64,000 bases of DNA from Posidonia oceanica (taxonomy: Eukaryota; Streptophyta; Magnoliopsida; Alismatales; Posidoniaceae): positions 103,957,501-104,021,500 of the forward strand of contig JAZBRS010000026.1 in NCBI GenBank assembly GCA_037176725.1, in the 5' to 3' direction. The position numbers were made by a program, and so were the translations under genes. A model generated the notes under the pieces. The model saw nothing but the letters and a program-made list of their open reading frames with translations. It searched no databases and had not been told where the DNA came from. Shown here in pieces: positions 21,401 through 32,077 of the stretch (position 1 is the first letter of the stretch; every line of letters begins with the position of its first letter).

Positions 21401-23817
21401 CTGCAACCTCTGTTGCTACAGTGTTCGTCGCCGCCGACGAAACACTGTGCATTTATTTTTCGTTTATATGGTTTTTAAGTGAATATTGCATGTTTTAGTT
21501 TAAGTTTTCTTATTATTGCGTTTCAGTCCTTCTGCCATTTATTCTGCTTAGTTTTTAATTAAATACCATGCTGAATTGCAAAATATGTTTCTGTTTTTCT
21601 ATATTTGCCTTTTAGTCTTGTTACTGTGCTGTGCTGTTATAAAATTTTATATTTTGGTCCCTCTACTTTCCATTATTGCATGTAGGTCCTGTCCTAGGTC
21701 AGTTCATTTATTTGCACACATTTTGCCATATTGCATTGCATTTCAGATCCCTATTTTATGTCATTTTTGCATCTTAGTCCACTGCACTGTAGGAACTTAG
21801 CTTTTATTTTCTCATTTTGCATACTGCATTGCATTTTTCACCTTCTGGCTTTGCATATTTGCATTTAGGTCCATTTTAAATGGACAGTAACCATTTGGCA
21901 TGCATTTTAGCTTATTACATTGCATTTTTACCCCTGATTTTTCCAAGTATTGCATTTCAGTCCCCAGATCATGATTCCAGAGCATGTTTTCCATATAAAA
22001 TTGCATTTTCGGACCCTGCATGATTTAAAAATCACACATAGAATCTTGCATCCTTTGGAAACCATGTAAAAAGACTGTTTTGCCCCTAAGTTGCATTTTA
22101 ACTCCCATGCTTGCAAAAATTGCATGTAGGCCCTCCGCTTGCATTCCCGGACTCCCCAGAACCCCCGTTTTCTGGAAAATTTGCATTTTAGCCCCTTTCT
22201 TTCTTCAAAAATGCTTTTGAACTCCTGTTCTTTCCAAATTGCTTTTCCTTATCTTTTCTTGCCTTTTGCATGCATTCTGCATTCATTTAATCTTGCATTT
22301 AAGCACCCCCCTTGCATACACTAGGCACTTTTAACTCCCCTTCACTTGGGAGGACCTTCAGCACACCCCTAGGACCTCCTGAACACTTAGATCTGTTCTT
22401 CTCTCCTGTTCTGGCCCTTCTGCTCCGAAACTGCGATATCTTTCAATTCGACCGTCGGATCTCCTCGAGTAAGCTGCCCAGGCGACCGCAACGAAGCGCT
22501 CTTCAGCATGGACCAAGCAGATCTCCGATCAGACTCCCGGATCTCCAGGTATGTCCTCCTGAACCCCTGCACTGCATTCATTTGCATGCCATTTGCTCCA
22601 TTTTGTGTGCTGCTTCTTTGTCTTGCACCGTTTTGCGTGCCCTTTAGTTTTTTTCGACTCGTTTTGCGTGCAGTCTTGTTTTCTCGCACCGTTTTGTGTG
22701 CCGCTTCTTTGTCTTGCCTCGTTTTGCATGCCGCCTCTTTGTCTTGCACCGTTTTGCGTGCTCTTTAGTTTTTTTCGCTCCATTTTGCGTGCAGTCTTGT
22801 TTTCTCGCACCGTTTTGCGCGCCCTTTAGTTTTCTCGCTCCGTTTTGCGTGCTTTCAAGTTTTCTCGCACCGTTTTGCGTGTCGCTTCTTTGTCTTGCCT
22901 TGTTTTGCGTGCAGTCTTGTTTTCTTGCACCGTTTTGCGTGCCCTTTCGTTTTCTCGTCTCGTCTTGCGTGCCCTTGTTTTTCTTGCCCGGTTTTGCGCC
23001 CTTCTTTCGTTTTCCACACCGTTTTGCGTCCTCGTTCCGTTCCTTGCATCATTTTGCATGTCAACCTTGTTTTCGCATCTTTTCGCATTCTTGTTTCGTT
23101 CCTCGCACTGTTTTACGCTGTTTCCTCTTGCATGTCGCTTGCATTGCCTGTTTCGCCGCTGTTTTGTTTTATCACCCGCATTTGCATATAGGGCAGTGAT
23201 GCTTACTGTCCGGAGTTCTCACGAGCCAGGTTCCGCCCGGTTCGGAACACAGACAGCGTTGCTGAGCGCTTAGATTGCACGTTTACTTTCTTGCATTGTC
23301 TTTCATCACTTAGAGCACACCTTTGAGCATTTAGACAGGCATTCATTGGCACTTAGGCATTCAAAATCTGCATTTCCCTGCATATGCGAGCGTAAGCCTA
23401 GAAAGACCGATTCTCGGGCGTGTCGGGGGTGCCTAACACCTTCCCCGCGCGTAACAGGAGTCCTTACCCTCTCTTGGCCCGCAATGACCATATCGCCCTT
23501 ATCCTAGGCACGAGTCACATCATTTGCATTCATTTGCATCTCATTTCTTTTGCATTGCCCTGCATTGCATCTTTTGCTTGGTTTTGCACGATTATTCACG
23601 CATTTCCCCGATTTTCCTCGTCTTCCGATTTAATAGACTTGGTGGCGACTCCGATTTTGTCTTGTCTTCTTCTTTTCTTCCCTTTTTTCCCTCTTTTAAA
23701 TGTTTTCGAGTTAGGTCTTCCTTCTTGGACATAGCCGCTAATAGTGAGCCTGATTCCGATCTGTGCACGCGAGCTTTGGCAACGTGCATGGACGATCCGA
23801 ACACTGGGATTACTACA
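18495..23817 (+). mobile_element. 5.3-kb solo LTR (subfamily B2) inside the Tekay integrase
   Basis: Starts TGTAGACACCCC at 18495 and ends GGGATTACTACA at 23817 (5323 bp). Perfect target duplications GGTAG flank it (18490-18494 and 23818-23822). Removing it with one GGTAG rejoins the integrase zinc-binding region in frame. It contains an A-rich stretch (19.2-19.97 kb), GC-rich sequence (20.1-21.45 kb) and degenerate TTGCATTTTAGTCC repeats (21.5-22.3 kb). An array of CGTTTTGCGTGC units follows at 22.59-23.14 kb, then the TGCCTAACACCTTCCCC core near 23430. A primer-site-like TGGCGACTCC lies at 23643-23652. The open frames inside follow these repeats and have no recognisable domain. Its size fits the very long LTRs known for Ogre elements. 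Confidence 0.9.
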
Positions 23818-23822
23818 GGTAG

Positions 23823-26098
23823 GTTGTACACTTAGCCACATGCTCAGCTATCTCCTTCTTCATTCTAGGCCACTAGAAATTCCTCTTCTGATCCTTATAC
23901 ATCTTGGTGCTCTCGGGATGATTGGTATACCTGGATCGGTGAGCCTCATCCAGCAAGCTCTGCTTCACCTCCTCCACTTGAGGTACATACAGACACAAGT
24001 CAAATCTAAGCCCACCATCTACCCCAACAGAGAAGTGGGGTGCCTCACCTGCCTCCATCTTCTTCCAGATTCCAGGTACAAAAGGATGAAACTGCTGAGC
24101 TGCTACCACTGCTTCCACCATCCTCGGGCGAGCTGACAAGATAGCCAAACACACTCTACCTGAATCTCGAGACTACCTCTGTGGCTTGCACTCGACCAAC
24201 CCCTCAAGAAGATGCCATTCTTTAATCATCAGGTTGGCCACCGAGTAGGCACGCCTACTCAAAGCATCAACAACCACATTAGCCTTCCCTAGGTGGTAGG
24301 ATAGACTAAAATCATAGTCCTTCAGATACTCCACCCACCTCCTCTGTCTCAGGTTCAAATCCTTCTGAGTGAAAATGTATTTCAGGCTCTTGTGATCTGT
24401 GAAGATCTCAAACTGTTCGCCATAGAGGTAGTGCCTCCAAATCTTCAAGGCAAAAACCACAGCAGCAAGCTCCAAATCATGAGTGGGGTAATTCTTCTCA
24501 TGGTCTTTGAGTTGTCGAGATGCATAAGCCACAACTCTACCATGCTGCATCAGAACATACCCCAACCCAGTTCCACAGGCATCACTAAAGACTGTGAAAC
24601 CACCACTCCCTGAGGGCAAAGTTAAGATAGGAGATGAGACCAGGCGAGTCTTCAACTCAAGGAAGTTCTTTTCACACTGCCAATCCCACACAAAAGAGAC
24701 TTCCTTCCGGGTCAATCTGGTCAAAGGTTCAGCAATCTTAGAGAAATCCTGAATAAACCTCCGATAATATCCTGCCAAACCCAGAAAACTTCTGATCTCA
24801 GAGACTGTCTTCAGCCTGACCCAACTACTCACAGCCTCAACCTTGGCTGGATCAACCTTGATTCCAGCACCAGAGATGACGTGGCCAAGAAAAGCAACCT
24901 CCTCAAGCCAAAACTCACACTTGGAGAACTTTGCAAAGAGCTGATTCTGCCTTAAAGTCTCCAAAACTGCCTTCAAATGCATCCGGTGAGTCTCTACAAC
25001 AGGAGAGTATACTAGCACGTCATCCACAAAAACTACCACAAACTGATCCAGATAGGGCTTGAACACCCTATTCATCAGGTCCATGAAAGCTACTGGTGCA
25101 TTGGTCAACCCAAATGGCATGACCCTGAACTCAAAGTGGCCATACCGAGTCTGAAAAGCTGTCTTCTAAACATCAGACTCCCAAATTCGGAGCTGGTGAT
25201 AACCTGACCTCAAGTCTACCTTGGAGAAGACAGACGCTCCCTGCAACTGGTCAAACAGGTCATAAATCCTAGGCAAAGGGTATTTGTTCTTGATGGTAAT
25301 CTGATTCAGCATTCTATAATCAATGCACAATCTGAGAGTACCATCCTTCTTCTTGACAAACAAAACCGGTGCTCCCCAAGGAGAAACACTGGGCCGAATG
25401 AACCCTCTGTCTAGCAGTTCTTGCAACTGACAACTGAGCTCCCTCAATTCGGCAGGCGCCATTCTATACGGGGCCTTCGAAATAGCACTAGAACCAGGCA
25501 CCAAATCTATTTGGAACTCCACCTCCCTATGTGGCGGCAGACCAGGTAGATCCTCTGGAAACACATCTAGATACCCACTAACCACTGGTATGTCCTGTAT
25601 CCTCACAGTTGATGAAGAGGACACAGTCACATTGGCCAGGTAGCCCACACTGCCTCTTGCTAAATGGCGGTAGGCCTTCATTGTTGAAATGATCTTCTTT
25701 GGCCCTCCAGGTCTAACCCCTTGGACCAAACACCATCCCTGGCCGGGACAATCCGCCACCACAGTCTTCTTGGCATAGTCAATTACAGCTGAATACTATG
25801 CCAGCCAGTCCATTCCCAGTATGACATCATACTCCCGCATGTCCACAACTATCAGACTGGCCTCATAGTCCATCTCTCCCAACTTCACACCAATGGACCT
25901 CAGAAACTTCCATGCCAGGCTGTGCTCCCCTAAAGGAGTCACCACATCAAGATGAAATGCTAATCTTGCTGGTCTCAGGCCAAGCTCAGTAGCAAATGAC
26001 TCAGATATAAATGAGTAAGAACTCCCTGAGTCAAACAAAACTCTGGCCATGTTACCAGCCACAAGAAAAGAACCTGGTAAAGGACAACACAACAACAA
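23823..26098 (-). pseudogene. pol: Tekay-type protease, reverse transcriptase, RNase H and integrase zinc region
   Basis: Minus-strand, read from 26098 down. The protease has LFDSGSSYSFIS and ends near YDVILGMDWLA. The reverse transcriptase has [30 protein letters not shown] and [13 protein letters not shown] (an FVDD version of the YVDD catalytic box). RNase H has [36 protein letters not shown] and ending VVDALSR. The integrase zinc region then runs to the solo LTR, with the second zinc-binding Cys position read as Tyr across the junction. In-frame stops lie after the protease, after LRIWESDV, after VECKPQR and before the integrase zinc region. Otherwise the frame is well preserved, suggesting a fairly young copy. 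Function would be replication and integration of the element. Confidence 0.9.
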
Positions 26099-26164
26099 AC
26101 CACACCTACATTAATAGGGAAAAGTACTAGATACATATTACAACACAGAGGTCCACAATACAAA

Positions 26165-27292
26165 TCACTCTCGCTCCTTATCCTCAACAACATCCCCCGA
26201 GGGTCCAGCATTAGGAGCGGCTATGGAAAACACTCGTCCCCTAGTCGGCTGACGAGGTGCATCCCCAGTAGGCCTTGGAGGCTCAGGACAGCTCCATTGA
26301 ATATGCCCAGTCTTCTTGCAATTATAACATCTCACGGGGCCTGGGTTCTGTGGTTTACTGGCGCAATACAAAGCTACATGTCCTGGCTTCCCACACTTGA
26401 AACAGGTTCTTGGACCTCCACTCGAGCCTATCTGGCTGTATCCAGAACTCCCTCTTCCAAAAGAACTACATCCTTCCTCAGCAACAGAATCTGAGCACTC
26501 CTTCCTCTTCTTCCATGAGCTCCCAGAACTACCAGAGCTCAACCCTCCAGAAACAGAAGGCCGCTGAGAGGATGACTCCCCCTTCCCTTTGGGGTGTTCT
26601 TCCAGAAGCAGCTTGTGGTCATCTTCATACCTGGCCGTGAGCTCCATAGCATCAGCCAAGGTCGGGCATCTGAAACCCAAAACCCTTGATCGAAGAGCTG
26701 GCACCAACCCTTCCACAAACTTCTTTGCTCGGCGTCTTTCCATGTCAAACACCTGAGCAAACTGCTCCAACCGAGTGAAAGTTGCCTCGTACTCCGCCAC
26801 AGACATGCTTCTCTGCTTCAAATTTCGGAAGTCCCTATCCAAGCAATCCCTCTCATACTCGGGGAAATACCTCTCATAGAACACCTCCCGGAACTCCTCC
26901 TAGGGTATAGCTAGCAGATTTGTATCAGGAAACTTGAGACGGCGCGCAGACTTCCACCATTGGCTGGCTTCACCCTTGAACTGGAAGGTTGCCAGACGAA
27001 CCCACTTCTCCTTTGGACACTCCAAACTCTCTAGGATCTTCTCAACCTTCGAGAGCCAAGACTCTGCATCCTTTGGCTTGCCCTTGCCATCGAAGTTCGG
27101 CTCACCAAGCTTACGAAACTGGGAAATCCACGGGTTACTTTTAGCCTCACTGGAACTGCTCTTTCCAAGCGATTGCACGACTCCCCGCACCATTTCCCCC
27201 AACTCTTGCCGAACTCCCTTCCAACCGCCCTCATCCTCCAAGTCAGAACTAGATGCAGAAACCTTCCCCTTGCCTTTGCCCTTAAGTGCCAT
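26165..27292 (-). pseudogene. gag: Tekay-type Gag with one nonsense codon
   Basis: Starts at ATG 27292-27290 (MALKGKGKGK). A Retrotrans_gag region follows (SWLSKVEKILESL, then FKGEASQWWKSARRL, then FYERYFPEYERD, then DREF-like NLKQRSMSVAEYEATF). Two CCHC zinc knuckles follow: CFKCGKPGHVALYC and CYNCKKTGHIQWSC. A TAG at about 26900 stands where a Trp would be expected (AIP*EEFREVFYE), which splits it into two open frames. About 375 codons, a normal length for chromovirus Gag. Degenerate sequence with stops separates it from the protease. The element's sequence ends soon after the start codon, at the 27.3 kb junction, with no 5' LTR. Confidence 0.85.
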
Positions 27293-27329
27293 CTTGCTAT
27301 AGCCACAAACAAAGACATGAAAATGTGGT

Positions 27330-28187
27330 GCCATCACGCTTTATCAGCACCATGACCCTTCTATATGTGGGCCTTTGATGTTGTCGAGCCTATTCAATAA
27401 GGAAAAGGCAGCACATTTATCCTCATAGTAATGGAGTACTTCACCAAATGGGCTGAAGCAGAGGCATTTGTGAACATCAACGCTACAACCCTATGCCAAT
27501 TTGTCCAACGGAACATCATCGCAAGGTTCCAGGTTCCTAAAGCATTAGTAGCAGACAACGGACCAATCTTCATCTCAGAGGAGTTCAACAGGTTATGCAA
27601 AAGATTCGGTATCACTCTACACCACTCCTCTCCGTATTAGCCACAAGGGAATGGTCAAGCTGAAGCTACTAATAAGACTTTAATAAAAATCATTAAAAAG
27701 ACAATAGAAGACACCAAGGGATCAGATTGGTCAGATAAACTAGTAAATGGCAACAAGCCAAACACCCTATGCCTTAGCTTTCGAGATGGAGGAGGTAGTC
27801 CCATATGAGATCTTGATCCCCTCATTAAGAGTCCAAATTGACAGAGGAATGTCGGCTGAGGAAAAGAGGCAGGCATTACTCCTTCACTTGGAACTCCTTG
27901 ATAAGAAACGGCTGGCAGCAGCCGAACATGCATGCGTCTACCGACAAAGAATAACTAAGGCCTACCAAAAGAAAGTAATCGAACACAAGATTAATATAGG
28001 TGACCTAGTACTCAAGGAGGTGTTGCCTTACAATAAACCCCACCCAAAGGGAAAGCTGAAGCCAAACTGGGAGGGACCTTACATAGTGGTTGCTTCATAT
28101 CCAGGGAATGCTTATCGATTGTCCCAAAACAGGACAAATCTCCCTGACCCTTGGAATGCAATGCACCTGAAAAGGTATTATCCTTGA
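27330..28187 (+). pseudogene. pol: Ogre/Tat-like integrase end (element 2)
   Basis: Plus-strand remnant starting abruptly near 27330. It shows the integrase first Asp (FYMWAFDVVEPI), EYFTKWAEAEA, the second Asp (VADNGPIFIS) and the catalytic Glu region (NGQAEATNKT). After a frame shift near 27750 comes TPYALAFEMEEVVPYE, and then the C-terminal segment ending HLKRYYP at 28187, a typical Tat-group ending. In-frame stops lie at about 27350, 27400 and 27638. Upstream protease, reverse transcriptase and RNase H are missing. The adjacent, oppositely oriented Tekay Gag shows this is a deletion or rearrangement junction. It shows that the LTR-A group once had pol-bearing members. Confidence 0.8.
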
Positions 28188-30442
28188 TCATCATGCCTAC
28201 ACCCATAAAAGACCTAAGGCCTAACTGGAAGGGGGTGTCGTTCCCAAAGCCTAATAGGAAGAGGAATACCTAGGGGGACCCATACTTTGTCCTGTCTACA
28301 CATACACTTGCACAGGGAGGTAAGAGAAAGGCAGGCTCGGAGCTAAGGCATATCATAAAATCCACTTGCCCTAAATAGCGCTACATCCTAGCGTAAATCC
28401 AAGAGGGTGGTGATGGATGAGAGCACCTAACCCAACCTAGAAAGCACCCAAAAGAGGGGAGTGCACAAAAATGCGAGTACACCATCATAGCATAAGCCCG
28501 GAAGGTAGTGATGGGCGGGTACTTGAAATGGGGTGAGACAACTGATGAAGTAAGTGTGTCGTCATAACATAAGCCCGAAAGGCAGTGATGGGTGGGCACT
28601 TACAGGAAATAACTAGAGAGAAAAACCCCAAAAGAAAGAAAAGCATGAACAGAAAAGCCAAAAGAAAAAGAGAAAAGAAACCTTTGGGAATATAGAAGGT
28701 GCACTAGGACCAAACCTGGCAAGCAGAACCTAAAAGCTCAAGCCAACGTTGAGAGCTTGCTGTATTTCAAACCTCCCCCATCTCACTCATAGGCGAAGAG
28801 TAAGCAACCTTGGGTAGTCAAAGACTGAAAAAAGGCCAAGGGAATGGCAAACCCATAAGGATTAGTGAGTGGACCAAAGTCTCTAAAAGGCACGGGCATG
28901 ACACAAGGGACATGCCCACGATTGTAGGGACCACTCAAATAGCCAAGGCAAACCCTAAGGTTAAAGCTTAAAGTAGGTACTCATCTTTCTCCATTGGAAA
29001 ACCCAAAAAAAATCAGAAAATCTCCAAAAAAAAAAATCAGAAAATCCAAAAATCCAAAAAAAAGATAAAAAAATCCTAAGGGAAAAAAAACCAAAAAAAA
29101 TTAGAAAATCTGAAAATTCATAATAAAATAAAATTAGAAAACCTAAAAAGAAGTACCATCCACCCTACATGTAAGTGAGAACTTAGTAAGTAGGGAAAAC
29201 TGGAATTAGTTTGGTCGGTGATGCAACAATCGATTCACTTCAGATTTGGAGATATCATCCTACTCAAGCGTGTCTCACGGCTTGAGTGCGTTCTCTCAAC
29301 AAAGACATTGCTTCTGCAATGATCTTTAGAGCATCCACGGATGACTCACAATCGGCATCCACTAGGCTCCGATTTTTCATCTCTCAGCTAAGGCCAAGAC
29401 TAATTCCCTCCACCTAGTTCCCAAGTATATAAAAAAGCAAGTAATGTTGATTAAGTGACTACTTTATTTCCTGTGCAAGTATAACTTAGTCAATCTCCCT
29501 AGCAACTGGGAAACGTCCACCTATGATTACTAACATACGTTATTAAGTGTGCAGGTGCAAAGCTTACAACATGAAGAATGAGCTCACGCCTTGGGGGGCT
29601 CATATAGTGTTCACAGACACAACTACTTCGACTAAAAGGCAAACTATGGTTTGGCAAATGAAGGGTTCACTCCCTCGCTCAGTTCTTTATTCATAGAACC
29701 TCTTTACTTGCCAAATCGAGTTGTGGGACGACGATCCTTTCTCGAGAGTGTTGGTCACAATCGAGGATGGAAAACACTTGACTACAACGAATTGCATTCA
29801 TTCATTTTGCATATGTCCATATAGTTTGGGACCAACCGTACCCTGCCGGCCTAACCTTGCATATGGACCATTCATTGCATTGTGTGTTGACCTTGCATTA
29901 TCATTGTTTTCTTGAATCATGCATCCTTGCATTATTTCTCATATCATTGGAAGTGGAGCACGAACGGAGCATTGTTCTTCAAGAGTGTTAGAATTCCTTA
30001 GAATATGTAATCCTCCAGAACCAACCAATTCCTACCTATCCTCTATCAATTCCAATCTGAGTAAAATCTCAAACATGATGCCAAAAATCCTTCCTTTTGA
30101 TCGGCGATAAGGTAAATTCCCATGATCTTCTCCTTAGTTTTTGCCTCGTTGAAGTACATCTCTAAATGGTTGACATGGTCTCGACACCGGCTATGACACA
30201 TAGCTCCGAAACCGACTTGACCTCTCTATGCCTGAGCCTTCAATATGATGGCATTTAATCGAACAATTCGGCTGTGTGACCTGCTCTCGAAACCGAATTA
30301 GTTCACCATTTCTTTTTTTTCCTTTTCTTTTAAGTTAGTTATCCTAGCAGCAGATTGTTTGAGACAGAGCTCCCCTTTTCAGGAAATGCTCAATGGGACA
30401 TCATTCTTACCTTGGAGCTGATCTTATTCCAAGATCAACTCC
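28188..30442 (+). other. 3' noncoding region of element 2
   Basis: About 2.25 kb without coding homology between integrase and polypurine tract. It aligns with the 3' regions of elements 1 and 3 (for example the GCACAGGGAGGTAAGAGAAA stretch). It contains three imperfect units with GGCAGTGATGGGTGGG-like cores (28.38-28.60 kb). A-rich TCAGAAAATCC-like sequence lies at 28.98-29.14 kb. Confidence 0.65.
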
Positions 30443-30455
30443 AAGGAGGGGCATC
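30443..30455 (+). other. Polypurine tract of element 2
   Basis: AAGGAGGGGCATC directly before the LTR-A start TGTAAATATCCC at 30456, identical to the tracts of elements 1 and 3. Confidence 0.7.
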
Positions 30456-32077
30456 TGTAAATATCCCATTTTCGCATTTCCAAAAGTCCATTAAGGATAG
30501 GAAACCCTTGAGGCGTCCTAAATTACATGACTAAGGACTAATAACACATTTTCCAGATTTTCCAAGATTTAATTAAAAGCATCACTTGATTTTACTTGGT
30601 TCAAGGTTGTTAGCTGTGGTAGAGCTGACTCGCTCAAACTAGTGGCAAGTTTGAGCAACCTAAACACCTTTATTCTACTCAAACTAGTGGCAAGTTTGAG
30701 TCCCCTTTAGCCTTATTTAATGAGAGTTTATTAGCTGTGGCAGAGTTAATGCTCTCATTTCACTTGAATCAGTGGCAGATTTGAGTATCTTAATGTTAAA
30801 GAAGATGTCTTTATGATTTCATGGAATTTCTAAAGTTTTCTGGGTTTTTAGCATGTTTCTTTGGATTAATATAAAAGACAAGGTTGAAAATGCAAAAAAA
30901 CCATCCTGTGGCCACTTTATAAGGCAACACTGCTAGTCGCCATTCATACAGGCAACTGGAGTTGTCACTGTGAAGACAGGCGACGACTAGCCTACCTCTG
31001 TCTCCCGACAGATTTTGTCATCCTGGGCATTGATATAATATATGGGATTTATATAATGTATTACAACATTTTTCCCATAATTAATATTATTTCTACTATT
31101 TTTCTATGTACATAAATATATGATATACCATATATCATATCAATTAATTAGGGAAAGTCCTAAGAAAATGGATGATAATCTTATTCAAATTAAGATAGTA
31201 TTTTTTTGAATTAATTATCTCATTTTAATATATATATCATATGTTTTTAATTCAAAAACTGAGTTCAAAATTAAAGATAAGAATCTAGGTTGTTTCGGCA
31301 GTTACGAGCTTGGACCAGGTCAAGGGATAAGACCCCTAGACTCGTAGCTAATCAGTTAGGATTTTATTTTAGAAAAATAAAGATCTTTGTGTCTAGGTGC
31401 CACTTTAACTGGCAACTAGCTGACGTGGAATTTGCTGTTATCAGTTGCGCTATCTAGCACGCCATTCTCGCGCTAAGATATCTGCAGCCTGCCGCCACTT
31501 CAACCGGCGACTTGTTGACGTGGACCATTCTGTTACCCGATCAGCGGACTTCCACGTCATTAAAATAAGATATTTCGATCTGTCATCTATCCTTGCGGCG
31601 ACTTGAAAAATATCTATTTTAATTTTAAAATTCGTCTTTAAAAAATTCCTAGATCCTATCTACTCGAGCCCCACAACTCTATAAAAAGACCCCGAGAGCT
31701 ACAGCTCAAGGGGAGGCATTTTCAAGAGTTAAGAGATATTTCTGAGTATTAGGAGCTACTTTCTAGATTGAGAGAGAGAGATCCCTAGCCTCCACTCTGT
31801 CAAAACCCTAAGAGAAACCATAGATCCTTGAGATCTTCCTTAGCCGGAGCTCCGTCCGTGCCTCCACTTCCTCACTCCACGCCACAAGAGCATGAGGGTG
31901 AAGAGAGTACTTCATTCCAATCTATTTTTCTTTTCATTATTGCATTCCTTAGATAGGACCCATAGCATATGCATGCCGGGAACCACCCTGGTTAGTATTA
32001 GTCGCATTTATTACATTATTTCTTCTTTATTTGATCTATTTACTACACCCGGACTTACCTAGATCTATTTTGTTTAT
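30456..32077 (+). repeat. 3' LTR-A of element 2, truncated at its 3' end
   Basis: Starts TGTAAATATCCCATTTTCGC and follows LTR-A up to about CTAGATCTATTTTGTTT near 32077. It then switches to LTR-B sequence instead of the expected last 200 bp of LTR-A. ATAAAAAGACCCC at about 31681 is in the TATA position. It is more diverged than the element 3 LTRs. 21-nt dyad modules lie at 30908, 30936, 31396 and 31491. Confidence 0.75.

Noticed and set aside
20971..21498. GC-rich overlapping open frames on both strands
   Set aside because: They lie inside the solo LTR and have no conserved motif. GC-rich sequence keeps several frames open at once.
22508..23199. Long plus-strand frames rich in Cys, Phe and Leu that look like a repeated membrane protein
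   Set aside because: They follow directly from the CGTTTTGCGTGC tandem repeats within an LTR. All frames stay open, and no domain is seen.
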